DNA of 61,902 nucleotides from a virus. The stretch spans positions 1 through 61,902 of the IMG/VR virus record IMGVR_UViG_3300048597_000042; one strand, 5' to 3'. How positions within the stretch are numbered: the first letter of the stretch is position 1; the number at the start of each line of letters is the position of its first letter. This document shows positions 49,219 to 57,284 of this stretch, one piece after another. The translations under genes and the position numbers were made by a program. The notes under the pieces are model-generated. The model was not told where the DNA came from. It saw nothing but the letters and a program-made list of their open reading frames with translations, and did not search any database.

Positions 49219-49443
49219 ATGTTCGACTGCAAGCCACCGCATTTCAAAGTGATGCGTTCTGAAATAGTAAATTCGCGGGCTTGCACTGCGAGTTCAGTAT
49301 GTTTACGGGTATCTACAGACTATTGGGAAGAGCTATACCATTCAACAGTACGGCATCGACTAACAGGCAGCCTTGCTTCGCTTCCTACCGGTTTTAAGTC
49401 TATGATTTTTACAAGATCGGGGTCATGGATAACGTACTTATGA
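49219..49443 (+). CDS. Small protein MFDCKP type, 74 aa (array 2)
   Basis: Starts MFDCKPPHFKVMRSEIV, an opening repeated almost exactly by the next gene, so the two arose by duplication. Ser/Thr/Arg-rich with a final strand (GFKSMIFTRSGSWITYL) resembling the family's C-terminal GSW block. It immediately follows a tRNA gene. Function unknown. Confidence 0.6.
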   Translation: MFDCKPPHFKVMRSEIVNSRACTASSVCLRVSTDYWEELYHSTVRHRLTGSLASLPTGFKSMIFTRSGSWITYL

Positions 49444-49467
49444 CGATGCAGGTGTGAGGTAGGTACT

Positions 49468-49725
49468 ATGTTCGACTGCAAGCCGGCGCACTACAACGTC
49501 TTTCGGTCTAGTATACGACTACTGCATACAAGGTCTATTTCAAGTTGTGTGACTATAAAGACTGTTAGGCAGCTCATAGTATACGGGCACTATTCAGCGA
49601 TATTGTTTGATCCTCAAACGACCAGCGGTATATCAAACACTTATGCTGGCCTTAAAAGCATAATTGTTGGAACGAATGCATCATGGAAAGCAAGCAGGCT
49701 GCTGACTCCTCCCCGACACCGGTAG
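49468..49725 (+). CDS. Small protein MFDCKP type, 85 aa (array 2)
   Basis: MFDCKPAHYNVFRSSI is the duplicate opening. The middle diverges wholly and the end is basic (ASWKASRLLTPPRHR), with GLKSIIVGTNASW matching the first copy's GFKSMIFTRSGSW. A hairpin (ACCGGTA/TACCGGT, 49718-49740) overlaps its stop. Confidence 0.58.
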   Translation: MFDCKPAHYNVFRSSIRLLHTRSISSCVTIKTVRQLIVYGHYSAILFDPQTTSGISNTYAGLKSIIVGTNASWKASRLLTPPRHR

Positions 49726-49740
49726 GGTGCCTGTACCGGT
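49718..49740 (+). terminator. Hairpin at the end of the second MFDCKP gene
   Basis: ACCGGTA and TACCGGT pair around a 9-base loop. No U run follows, so it may be a processing or attenuating hairpin instead of a full terminator. Confidence 0.4.
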
Positions 49741-49746
49741 CACTAT

Positions 49747-49962
49747 ATGCCTACGGTTAAAGCGCTAGATGGGGCGTTCTTCAATGATTCACTACGGTCA
49801 GCACGCCTATCTGTATGGGTCACAAGCTACGCTTTCAACAGAAGGTACATGCTTTCAAAAGTAGACCAAGGATACACTAGAGGTAGCATAAAGCTCGTAG
49901 ACGGATTAATAGAGATAAGATCCGAAACCGACTACTCTCCGTGCACATGTATCTGCATATAA
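49747..49962 (+). CDS. Small hypothetical protein, 71 aa (array 2)
   Basis: Ser/Arg/Tyr-rich sequence with a strand pattern like the family (ARLSVWVTSYAFNRRYMLSKVDQ) and GLIEIRSETDY near the end, which recalls LEISS. Cys-rich tail (CTCICI). It lies between two hairpin/tRNA elements. Confidence 0.5.
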   Translation: MPTVKALDGAFFNDSLRSARLSVWVTSYAFNRRYMLSKVDQGYTRGSIKLVDGLIEIRSETDYSPCTCICI

Positions 49963-49967
49963 TCAAT

Positions 49968-50052
49968 GGGGCTGTGATGAAATCGGTAAACATAGCAGAC
50001 TTAAAATCTGCCGGCTCCCGCCTTGAGGGTTCGAGTCCCTCCAGCCCCACCA
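49968..50052 (+). tRNA. tRNA-Leu (UAA)
   Basis: An 85-base class II tRNA: acceptor GGGGCTG/CAGCCCC, anticodon stem GCAGA/TCTGC around CTTAAAA (anticodon UAA), a long variable arm (CGGCTCCCGCCTTGAG), a TTCGAGT T loop and encoded CCA. It would decode UUA. Confidence 0.94.
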
Positions 50053-50064
50053 CATAGGCGCTGT

Positions 50065-50340
50065 ATGAGAAGTCGGATAGTAAAGCGGAACGGCGATAAG
50101 TCCCTACCTTTCAGCATATTTCTAGAGAGTAGGGTTGTTGGGAAGCAAGAAACGCTTATTAAATTTCATAACGAGGAGCATTTCAGATGGCAATATCAGT
50201 ACATAGTTTCGAGGCTTTTAAACGAAGGGCCTCAGAAGCGTCGGACTCCAAGACGCTTGGGCAGAAATTTATGGAAGAGTTTTACGAAGCCGATCCGAGA
50301 GTTTGCAAAATGCGCGATGCGCAAGATGGGTCTAAGCTAG
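50065..50340 (+). CDS. Possible small basic protein, 91 aa, overlapping next gene
   Basis: An ATG 12 bases after the tRNA opens MRSRIVKRNGDK, followed by family-like strands (FSIFLESRVVGKQETLIKF). The second half overlaps a better-supported gene in another frame and is very Arg/Lys-rich, so only the first half may be ancestral. Uncertain. Confidence 0.35.
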   Translation: MRSRIVKRNGDKSLPFSIFLESRVVGKQETLIKFHNEEHFRWQYQYIVSRLLNEGPQKRRTPRRLGRNLWKSFTKPIREFAKCAMRKMGLS

Positions 50341-50432
50341 CAGACATACGGCGCGATATAGAAAACTGCACCAACCCAACGACTCTGTATTGGAAGTTAG
50401 TCTCAAACAATCTAGTAAGCATGGCAAGGTAA
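50187..50432 (+). CDS. Hypothetical helical protein, 81 aa
   Basis: GAGGAG lies at the right distance from the ATG. The protein is helical and charged (EAFKRRASEASDSKTLGQKFMEEFYEADPR) with normal composition, unlike the array proteins around it. Function unknown. Confidence 0.68.
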   Translation: MAISVHSFEAFKRRASEASDSKTLGQKFMEEFYEADPRVCKMRDAQDGSKLADIRRDIENCTNPTTLYWKLVSNNLVSMAR

Positions 50433-50434
50433 TT

Positions 50435-50692
50435 ATGGGCATTGTTTCGTTGTCAAGCTACAAAACTTCGGCAGGAGTTTTGAGGTACAGAACGTCTATA
50501 AAAAATACTAAGAGTCGCTACGCCTACTTTGTAAATTCGAGAGCGTCCGGCCATAGCTGCGCAACCCTAGCACCAAATAATAAAAGAAATACGAAGTCGG
50601 CGTCTGCTTTTATGTCTTGTGTGATACTATCAGACTTGACGTTGTACTCTAAGCAGTTAACTGCCCGCTATATAACGCAGATACGCCTATGA
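50435..50692 (+). CDS. Small Ser/Asn/Arg-rich protein, 85 aa (array 2)
   Basis: The ATG at 50435 follows the upstream stop by two bases. It is Ser/Thr/Asn/Lys-rich (TSIKNTKSRYAYFVNSRASGHSC), with the general texture of the RSW family but without a clear block. Overlaps the next ATG as ATGA. Confidence 0.55.
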   Translation: MGIVSLSSYKTSAGVLRYRTSIKNTKSRYAYFVNSRASGHSCATLAPNNKRNTKSASAFMSCVILSDLTLYSKQLTARYITQIRL

Positions 50693-50898
50693 TATTCTGG
50701 GTTTCAGAAACTAGCCGCCATAGTAAAACTCGCGTGATCTGCCACCCACAACTATCAGTGATTAACGGTACTATGATAAAAGATAGATTTCAACTGTCTC
50801 AGTTCGTTAAACACATGAACGGTGAGATCGGATTGCGTATGTTTCGTAAAAGTTTGTATCGGAAAACCGGCAGATTCACGACTTTATATACTTCATGA
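50689..50898 (+). CDS. Small basic protein, 69 aa (array 2)
   Basis: Starts at an ATGA junction and ends at another. Basic and aromatic, with FQLSQFVKHMNGEIGLRMFRKSLYRKTG. Function unknown. Confidence 0.55.
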   Translation: MIFWVSETSRHSKTRVICHPQLSVINGTMIKDRFQLSQFVKHMNGEIGLRMFRKSLYRKTGRFTTLYTS

Positions 50899-51266
50899 CA
50901 CAAGACATACCTTGGGTTGAGTGGTTGAAAAAACTAGGCGCTTGCCGCTCTTATGCGGATAACGCTGACGATTCTGTATCCAGCAGAACCGCTTGGGAAC
51001 TATGCACAGAACCGCATAGGGTAGCGTGGTTTGCTGCTCGTCTTGGATATGTGCGTACAGTCGAGCAGATAACGGCTCCTGTTACAGCATGGTTAAGTCC
51101 GCAACCAGTAGCGGGCCTAGATTACTTCAAGGCTGCGGAGGTGTTAGCTGTGGCAGTTGCGCGATCATACGGCAAACCCGGCTATTGGGAGATTACAGAA
51201 AAAATAAAGCAAGCCGTGTCTTACGAAGACCTACATACAGCGATGAGGAAACTGTGCGATGAGTGA
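50895..51266 (+). CDS. Hypothetical protein, 123 aa
   Basis: A helical protein rich in Trp and Ala (WVEWLKKLGACRSYADNADD, AWELCTEPHRVAWFAARLG, YWEITEKIKQAV), starting and ending in overlaps with its neighbours. It looks like a normal soluble protein, not an array member. The region CRSYADNADDSVSSRTAWELCTEP recalls helical effector-like domains, with no family assigned. Confidence 0.68.
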   Translation: MTQDIPWVEWLKKLGACRSYADNADDSVSSRTAWELCTEPHRVAWFAARLGYVRTVEQITAPVTAWLSPQPVAGLDYFKAAEVLAVAVARSYGKPGYWEITEKIKQAVSYEDLHTAMRKLCDE

Positions 51267-51576
51267 TGAAAGTATCGGCCCTGATACCCCTGTAATGATT
51301 GAGCCAGAAGCACTGGATGCTATGGTGTTTTTCATATGTACTGGCCTTACCCTTGCTGCGAAGCACAGGCAAGCGGGTAACGAGAGTCGAGCTTTGCAGC
51401 AGTTACAAGTGATAGCGGGCTGTATGGCGGCGTACTCTAAACTGATTCCAATAATTGTCTCAGACGGCACTATAACTTGGAGCGAAATGTCGTTTGTGAA
51501 AGAAGCGTTTGAAAGAGTTAATGGAATACTGGAGACGTTTGAAAATGACAAGCCTGATCCCTCCAGCGTACATTGA
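51259..51576 (+). CDS. Hypothetical helical protein, 105 aa
   Basis: Amphipathic helices (ALDAMVFFICTGLTLAAKHRQAG, RALQQLQVIAGCMAAYSKLIP) follow an acidic start. Its last 32 bases overlap the helicase gene. It may be a helicase partner; function unknown. Confidence 0.68.
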   Translation: MSDESIGPDTPVMIEPEALDAMVFFICTGLTLAAKHRQAGNESRALQQLQVIAGCMAAYSKLIPIIVSDGTITWSEMSFVKEAFERVNGILETFENDKPDPSSVH

Positions 51577-53173
51577 CGGCAAAATATGGATCGTAGCCGA
51601 GACTTTGAAGTATTTAGAAAAGCACTTCCTTATAAGTCGCATGTTGCCGCTAGAGGAGGTACTACCGTCTCAACTTTTCTCGACGGACTACACTATAAAA
51701 GCAGTGTCGCTCCTACATTCGGCCTTTGGCATGTCACAGGAAGTATACAAGTCTCTTCCAACATTATGCGGTGTGTATCAGTCTCAACAGTTATGGACAA
51801 CCTCTGGTTCCGAACCGCCAATGGCGCATCAGAAAGTTACTTTGGAGTATATAACTCTTTATGACGATATATTTATCTTCAACGATCCCGGTACCGGAAA
51901 AACTCGCGCAGTAATTTGGGCGATAGATTTCCTCCAAAAGTTTGGCAACGTCAAAAAAGTCCTTATAGCAAGCCCAATATCTGTACAGCCAGAGTGGATG
52001 CGGGAGTTCTTCGTAGCAGCTCCGCATATACGAGTCGCTAATCTGTTCGGAGACAAGCAAGCTAAGCTGAAAGCTCTTGGCATAAACGCGGACGTAGACG
52101 TTATCAACCATCATGGACTTGCTGTCTTAAAAGACAAACTGATAGCAAAACAATACGATATGCTGGTGATTGATGAAGCCACCCGCAACTTTAAGTCCAC
52201 TAGAACAAACGTATACAAAGCAGCAATAGCTATAAGAAAGTCGAAGCCTATGCGTACTGTTTTAATGACAGGTACCCCCATGGCTAATAGCGTCTTGGAT
52301 GCATACCCTCTGCTCCACATGATGTACCCCACGTTACCAGTTGCGCGCAACAAGGATGCGTTTCAAAATGCGTTCATGCATAAGCAAGGGCCGTTTAAGT
52401 GGGTGCCAAAATTAGGAGCCATAGAGCAGATTCAAACTCTACTACATCCGGCTGTTAGATTCTCTACTCAAGAATGTCTTGATCTACCGGAAGTGGTGTA
52501 CGTCAACCGGCATGCAGAGTTGACTAAACAACAACGCGAATCGTACAATGAAATGTACGATAAGCTGGTAATAGAGTACGATAACGGCACGGTCAAAGCG
52601 AGCACAGCGGCAGTCAAGGCAACAAAACTTTTACAGATTCTAGCCGGTGCAGTGAAGCTATCCGACCAATCGGGCGGTGCTATAACACTACTGCCTGAAC
52701 CGAGACTAAACGTAGTGCTCGATATCTTGGAAGCTACAAACGGCCAAGTGTTGATCTTCTCGCCATTCGTTGCTACTATACCTCTGCTGCTGCAAGCCCT
52801 GCACAGCGCAGGATACGAAGCCAAGTCGGTCTACGGTGCCACAAGCGCCGGAGAGAGAGCGACTATCTTCAATGACTTTCGTAACGGGATGTATAAAGCG
52901 CTGGTGTGCCACCCCGATGTCGCTAGCCATGGGTTGACTTTAGTTAATGCAAAAGCTACAGTATGGTACTGCCCTGTCTATAACCAAGAGACATACGCAC
53001 AGGCCAACAAACGTATGCACCGTAAAGGGCAGACGGAGCGTACGGTAGTGTACAATGTCGGTGCCCATCCACTAGAATGGAGAGTGTATGATGCGTTGAA
53101 AAAGAAAGAGGCTGTTCAGCAAGAACTGTTTGACTTATTTCACACTTTTAAAGAGGAACTAAACAATGTATAA
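51545..53173 (+). CDS. SNF2-type DEAD-like helicase, 542 aa
   Basis: The ATG at 51545 is preceded by GGAGACG; an earlier ATG (51509) lies deep in the upstream gene. Motif I is FNDPGTGKTRA near residues 112-122, motif II is DEAT near residue 210, followed by MTGTPMANS; the C-terminal lobe has LIFSPF, YKALVCHPDVASHGLTL and HRKGQTERTVV near residue 493. These are superfamily 2, SNF2-like signatures. It would translocate on DNA during replication, recombination or recoding of host transcription. The N-terminal 100 residues are not recognised. Confidence 0.88.
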   Translation: MTSLIPPAYIDGKIWIVAETLKYLEKHFLISRMLPLEEVLPSQLFSTDYTIKAVSLLHSAFGMSQEVYKSLPTLCGVYQSQQLWTTSGSEPPMAHQKVTLEYITLYDDIFIFNDPGTGKTRAVIWAIDFLQKFGNVKKVLIASPISVQPEWMREFFVAAPHIRVANLFGDKQAKLKALGINADVDVINHHGLAVLKDKLIAKQYDMLVIDEATRNFKSTRTNVYKAAIAIRKSKPMRTVLMTGTPMANSVLDAYPLLHMMYPTLPVARNKDAFQNAFMHKQGPFKWVPKLGAIEQIQTLLHPAVRFSTQECLDLPEVVYVNRHAELTKQQRESYNEMYDKLVIEYDNGTVKASTAAVKATKLLQILAGAVKLSDQSGGAITLLPEPRLNVVLDILEATNGQVLIFSPFVATIPLLLQALHSAGYEAKSVYGATSAGERATIFNDFRNGMYKALVCHPDVASHGLTLVNAKATVWYCPVYNQETYAQANKRMHRKGQTERTVVYNVGAHPLEWRVYDALKKKEAVQQELFDLFHTFKEELNNV

Positions 53174-53531
53174 CTTCCAGCTTTTCAGCGGTATCGAGGT
53201 CCCGAAGGTTCATCGTGATACTACCCACCTGACTGGTGGTGGCCGTAAGTCCGCGTATCCATTTGCTCAGGTTGACGAACCCGGCAAGGCGGCTTTCATC
53301 CCGCTGGCCGATTCAAAGGGTCTCAAGGCGGTTCAGAGTGCGGCCAATGCCTACTCGAAGCGTACGAAGCATTATCTGTATATTCGAGTCATCGACGAAG
53401 AGCTTGCGAGCCGAGACGCTAATGCGGCTCACATTTTCAACCACTTCGGCGCGCCGCAAATCGGAATCTTCTACCGCGATCCGGCAACTGTCAAGCCACG
53501 GAAGCCCCGTACACCCAAGGCTGATGTCTGA
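53166..53531 (+). CDS. Hypothetical protein, 121 aa
   Basis: Overlaps the helicase end by 8 bases. Basic C-terminal tail (VKPRKPRTPKADV) after a compact alpha/beta body (AAFIPLADSKGLKAVQSAANAY, KHYLYIRVIDEEL). The GC-rich codon use suggests high expression. A DNA- or RNA-binding role is possible; not recognised. Confidence 0.7.
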   Translation: MYNFQLFSGIEVPKVHRDTTHLTGGGRKSAYPFAQVDEPGKAAFIPLADSKGLKAVQSAANAYSKRTKHYLYIRVIDEELASRDANAAHIFNHFGAPQIGIFYRDPATVKPRKPRTPKADV

Positions 53532-53601
53532 TACGCCTTACGGGGCAGAGAAACTACGGCGCCGCAGCGTAGCTACAACTGCGGCTTTACTTTGCAGGTA
53601 G
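53524..53601 (+). CDS. Possible 25-aa basic peptide
   Basis: An ATG overlapping the previous stop opens 25 codons ending two bases before the next ATG. The peptide is Arg-rich (EKLRRRSV). Only the tight packing supports it. Confidence 0.3.
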   Translation: MSDTPYGAEKLRRRSVATTAALLCR

Positions 53602-53603
53602 AT

Positions 53604-53951
53604 ATGGAAAGACCTGTGAGACTTAGTGGCAAGACGTACAAGCTGCGTTCGCCATACGTTCAAGGGGCAGTTTACGTCACTATAAACAACGACAGTGACG
53701 GCAAGCCTATAGAGTTGTTTGCTAATACCAAAAATGCAGATAGTGTAGCTTGGCTTAACGCCGTTACGCGGCTAGCAACAATGGCTCTAAAACTAGGTGC
53801 AGACCCTAATCAAGTAGCCGAAGAACTTAGAGCCTCGTTTGACCCGCGCGGTGGTTACATGGGCATGGGCGGTAATATGTCGCTGTCGCTTGTGTCTGAA
53901 CTCGGTATCGTTATGCGACGCCACATTGGAGAAGACAATGAACGACCTTAG
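53604..53951 (+). CDS. TSCPD-domain protein, 115 aa
   Basis: ATG at 53604 (GCAGG upstream). The sequence AVYVTINNDSDGKPIELFANTKNADSVAWLNAVTRLATMALKLGADPNQVAEEL is the TSCPD-like domain found at the end of some ribonucleotide reductases and as a free-standing protein in phages. The domain's Cys residues seen in reductase fusions are absent here. A role in nucleotide metabolism is not shown. Confidence 0.72.
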   Translation: MERPVRLSGKTYKLRSPYVQGAVYVTINNDSDGKPIELFANTKNADSVAWLNAVTRLATMALKLGADPNQVAEELRASFDPRGGYMGMGGNMSLSLVSELGIVMRRHIGEDNERP

Positions 53952-54492
53952 CAATCCTAGTAATGCTGCTATTATGCAGCGTCTTAACGAAATCGAAGCG
54001 AACCTTACGTCTCAGCTTAAGGAGCTTTGCGGAAGTCCTGTCGAGAACCAAGTTCCTGAATATCTTTCAGCGGTGCTAGGTGAGGGTGGGCTTTACTCGC
54101 CAAGCTATTTGACGCAACTGAACAATCTGGTTAGGGAAAAACATCCTTCTGGTTTTCTTATCCCAGCGCATTCCCATCACATAAACAACTCGCCTATCAC
54201 TCTGATCGGCGGTATTTACTGGTGGAAGATTTTTGAAGACCGCGATGATATTTCGCTCGATGCTATCGTGGCGTTCAAGGAACTCAAGACCGATACGTGG
54301 GGTACAGCCCAACAGTACTACGCTTCCAACACATTCTTGATTCCTGTCGGCGGTACTGCTCCAGCTCCTTTCGCGCTGTACACTGCTATTTGTCCCGGCC
54401 AGTACGCGCCGAATACAGAGCCGCCAGTCCAGACTGATGCCGAACTCGAAGCCCAAATCCGTAGGCTGTACGAACGGCACGGGTACCTGTGA
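53938..54492 (+). CDS. Hypothetical protein, 184 aa
   Basis: Start at 53938 overlaps the upstream end by 14 bases. The N-terminal 60 residues are helical and charged (RLNEIEANLTSQLKELC), and the rest is mixed, with several Pro/Tyr-rich strands and a helical end (ELEAQIRRLYERHGYL). It is followed by a perfect palindrome, which probably ends this operon segment. Not recognised. Confidence 0.7.
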   Translation: MNDLSNPSNAAIMQRLNEIEANLTSQLKELCGSPVENQVPEYLSAVLGEGGLYSPSYLTQLNNLVREKHPSGFLIPAHSHHINNSPITLIGGIYWWKIFEDRDDISLDAIVAFKELKTDTWGTAQQYYASNTFLIPVGGTAPAPFALYTAICPGQYAPNTEPPVQTDAELEAQIRRLYERHGYL

Positions 54493-54505
54493 TCTAGTAG
54501 CTAAT

Positions 54506-54531
54506 GTACGGGGCGGAATTCCGCCCCGTAC
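54506..54531 (+). terminator. 26-bp perfect palindrome after the 184-aa gene
   Basis: GTACGGGGCGGAA and its exact complement abut. The hairpin is very stable but no U run follows. Similar in type to the element at 47505-47534. Confidence 0.5.
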
Positions 54532-54563
54532 TACACTGACACTCACTTAATAAGGAATCAGAA

Positions 54564-54719
54564 ATGTCAAACAGCGTTAACAGCAGTGGTGGTATCGGGG
54601 TACTGGGTTTACTTGGCGTCGTGTTTGTAGTTTTGAAGTTGACAGGTGTCATCGACTGGTCATGGTGGGTGACGCTTCCGTTTTGGGTGGGTTTGCTGTG
54701 TTCATTATTCTATTTCTAG
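54564..54719 (+). CDS. Small membrane protein of the Fragile-X-F type, 51 aa
   Basis: Ribosome site AAGGAA precedes the ATG. The sequence GIGVLGLLGVVFVVLKLTGVIDWSWWVTLPFWV is the transmembrane Fragile-X-F-like pattern (two hydrophobic helices with DWSWWW) found in many phages and plasmids. Its role is unknown; it is probably an inner-membrane protein. Confidence 0.82.
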   Translation: MSNSVNSSGGIGVLGLLGVVFVVLKLTGVIDWSWWVTLPFWVGLLCSLFYF

Positions 54720-54775
54720 TCTTCTATTGCATAGTTGTGTTTACTGCTAGCGGGCCGAACCGATGGAAGCTGTAA
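54698..54775 (+). CDS. Possible 25-aa membrane peptide
   Basis: A GTG within the end of the preceding gene opens a frame of one hydrophobic helix (FIILFLVFYCIVVF) and a short basic end. It could be real by overlap style, but there is no good ribosome site. Confidence 0.35.
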   Translation: MFIILFLVFYCIVVFTASGPNRWKL

Positions 54776-54796
54776 GCAAACTGGTTGGAGGGTTAA

Positions 54797-55087
54797 ATGC
54801 CACGACGAAAAGCGCCGGTAACTTTACCGGCACGGATAGCTAACTACCTACGTGTCATAAAGCATCGAATCACTAAAGGCGAAATACTACTGCCTATTAT
54901 TTTGTATATAGATAGTAACGGAACAAAGGTATCCACAATGAACTACAACGGCTGGAAGCCGTTAGTGCAAGTAAGAAGCACTGAAGATATAGACTTTGAA
55001 GTACTAGCGTATGACGTGGCTGTTATACGGAACGAAAGTATCCCATCGGCTAGGGAGGCCGTACCCAGTGCAGTGTTTAGTGGTTGA
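54797..55087 (+). CDS. Hypothetical basic protein, 96 aa
   Basis: GGAGGG precedes the ATG. Basic N-terminal third (PRRKAPVTLPARIANYLRVIKHRITKG) and then strands (LLPIILYIDSNGTKVSTMNYNGWKPLVQV). It overlaps the start of the DNA polymerase, so may act with it. Not recognised. Confidence 0.68.
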   Translation: MPRRKAPVTLPARIANYLRVIKHRITKGEILLPIILYIDSNGTKVSTMNYNGWKPLVQVRSTEDIDFEVLAYDVAVIRNESIPSAREAVPSAVFSG

Positions 55088-56921
55088 CTTTGAAACTTAC
55101 TACGATGACAGGTACTCGCTCAAATCGTTAGCTACACAAGAGTACGTTCACTCAGATAAGTTTCACATACATGGCGTTGGCGTAGCTCTGATAGATCTAT
55201 TCAGCAAGTCTGAAATAGAAACATACTACTTCCATAACGCTGATCTTGACGGATTCAAAACCATTCTGCAAACGCTTAAGTCCGAAGGCCGCCTATACGT
55301 TATATGCCATAACGCGATATTTGAGGGGAACATACTAGCTAAGTTAGGGTATGTTCCGGACTTAGTTATAGATACCGCTTCTATGTCCCGCGCTCTATTG
55401 GGCAATACGCAGCGACGGCATAGCCTTGACGCTGTGGCTACTAGACTACTAGGTTACACAAAAACAGACGGGCTTGCTGCGACGAAGGGATTACAGGTAC
55501 TACCGCCAGACATTGCGCATAAGCTGGCAGAATATTGCATGCGTGACGTAGAGCTTACGGCTAAGATAGCTAGAAAGCTAGCTCCGTTTTTTCCGACAAA
55601 AGAGTTTGTAGTGTGCGATATGGTGTCGCGCATGGCTTACGATAACAGCATCCAGCTTGATGCCGAACGTATACAGAATTACTATAGCACTGTAGTAGAG
55701 CGTAAGAAAACCGCGCTTGTACGGGCCGGCATACAAGACGCTAAAGAACTTCGTAGCCGGGGGAAGTTTGCTGAAACGCTACTTAAGTTTGGCGTAGTAC
55801 CGCCGACTAAGATATCCCCTAGGACAGGCAAAGAGACCTACGCTTTTGCTAAGAACGATAAAGAAATAAAAGCATTGCTGGAGCACCCGAATCCTGACAT
55901 CCAAGCTCTAGTAGCTGCCAAGCTAGAAGCGTCTTCCACCATCGAAGAAACAAGAGCCGCGCGGTTTGTGAGACTGGCGCAGTTCAGCCAGCTCGGAGTA
56001 CCCTACCGCTATTCTGGCGCTGTCCAGACCCACAGGATCAGCGGGACCGACAGCCTGAACATGCAGAACCTTCCCCGTGGTGGCGGGCTCAGAGGGGCTA
56101 TCAGGGCTCCTTCCGGGCATTCGCTGGTTGTGTCTGACTTGTCGCAGATCGAGCTTAGGATCACTCTGGCCATGGCTGGGCACGACGACGCATTGGATAT
56201 TTTGCGGAGAGGACAGGACTTGTACTGTTGGTTTGCAAGTAAGATGTACGGGAAAGATATAAACGAGAAGGACCATCCGGATGAGCGACAGGTTGCTAAA
56301 TCAGCGGTCCTCGGCTGTGGTTTCGGTATGGGAGCCGCAAGATTCATGGAGTACGCTAGCTCCATGGGAGTTAAGATTACGCAAAGTGAAGCAGATGCAA
56401 TCGTCGCAAGTTTTCGTACCACATTTGGCAGGATACCTAAGCTCTGGAAGAATCTTGAAAGACTATTCACTCAAGCAAGCACCGGATCGTACGATTCGAT
56501 TCCTGTTACATTCGGCTTTTCAGACGGACCAGACAGAAGTTGTTCTGAATCCTACGGTTTCACGTTACCATGTGGTTTACGAGTGCAGTATCCAGAACTC
56601 CAAACCGGGCAAACCGGTATGCGGTTTACCACCGCAATGGGAACAGAACATTTGTTCGGCGGTAAGATCACAGAAAATTTAGCGCAAGCCCTTGCGCGCA
56701 ACGTTCTGTTTGATAAAGCCTATGAGATAGCACTGATTGCGCGTGAAGCAAAACTAAGTATGACGACGCATGACGAACTTGTATACGTCGTTCCGAACTC
56801 TGTGCTGGAAGAGACGGCACAGGCTATCGACTCTGTTATGAACAAGTCGGTTGAGTGGTGGCCCAGCATACCGCTGGCGTCGAAGACGAAGTATGGACTC
56901 TACTACGGAGATATAAAATGA
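55068..56921 (+). CDS. Family A DNA polymerase, 617 aa
   Basis: The GTG at 55068 has GGGAGG upstream and gives the exonuclease start MQCLVVDFETYYDD, whereas an ATG at 55011 lies inside the previous gene. The N-terminal third is a 3'-5' exonuclease (DFETYY; YVICHNAIFEGNIL; YCMRDVELT). The polymerase has motif A DLSQIELRITLA near residue 357, the O-helix region RQVAKSAVLGCGFGMG near 407, and motif C MTTHDELVYVV near 565. This is the replicative enzyme. No 5' nuclease domain is present. T7-like phages have a similar-sized enzyme. Confidence 0.92.
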   Translation: MQCLVVDFETYYDDRYSLKSLATQEYVHSDKFHIHGVGVALIDLFSKSEIETYYFHNADLDGFKTILQTLKSEGRLYVICHNAIFEGNILAKLGYVPDLVIDTASMSRALLGNTQRRHSLDAVATRLLGYTKTDGLAATKGLQVLPPDIAHKLAEYCMRDVELTAKIARKLAPFFPTKEFVVCDMVSRMAYDNSIQLDAERIQNYYSTVVERKKTALVRAGIQDAKELRSRGKFAETLLKFGVVPPTKISPRTGKETYAFAKNDKEIKALLEHPNPDIQALVAAKLEASSTIEETRAARFVRLAQFSQLGVPYRYSGAVQTHRISGTDSLNMQNLPRGGGLRGAIRAPSGHSLVVSDLSQIELRITLAMAGHDDALDILRRGQDLYCWFASKMYGKDINEKDHPDERQVAKSAVLGCGFGMGAARFMEYASSMGVKITQSEADAIVASFRTTFGRIPKLWKNLERLFTQASTGSYDSIPVTFGFSDGPDRSCSESYGFTLPCGLRVQYPELQTGQTGMRFTTAMGTEHLFGGKITENLAQALARNVLFDKAYEIALIAREAKLSMTTHDELVYVVPNSVLEETAQAIDSVMNKSVEWWPSIPLASKTKYGLYYGDIK

Positions 56922-57283
56922 TTAAAGCCAAGCCTAGACCGAAGAATACCCCCAAGCGTGAGCCCAAGCCAACTGTTTCGGAAGCGTTAAACGCGCTTCG
57001 CGAATCGATACCGGAGTTTGACCCTAACGACTATGCACAGAAGCCGCTTCTAGAACTTAATGTCAAAGTTCAGGCGTTTGATTGTATTGCAGGCACAAGT
57101 CCTAACTCGTACGAAGCGGTTTCGATTCAGACCGAAGGCCGAGTTCTTGCTTTGATTAGGCACACTTTTGGCGATGGGTTATGGCGCTGCGAGAATAGGG
57201 TGTACAACACCAAGGAAGCAGCCACCGAACATGAAATGGGGCGCCTTTTAGCTAAAGCATTTGACGACCATTGCATTGTCTGA
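56918..57283 (+). CDS. Hypothetical basic protein, 121 aa
   Basis: Starts in an ATGA overlap with the polymerase. Strongly basic start (KAKPRPKNTPKREPKP) then a small alpha/beta body ending LLAKAFDDHCIV. It could bind DNA beside the polymerase. Not recognised. Confidence 0.7.
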   Translation: MIKAKPRPKNTPKREPKPTVSEALNALRESIPEFDPNDYAQKPLLELNVKVQAFDCIAGTSPNSYEAVSIQTEGRVLALIRHTFGDGLWRCENRVYNTKEAATEHEMGRLLAKAFDDHCIV

Positions 57284-57284
57284 T

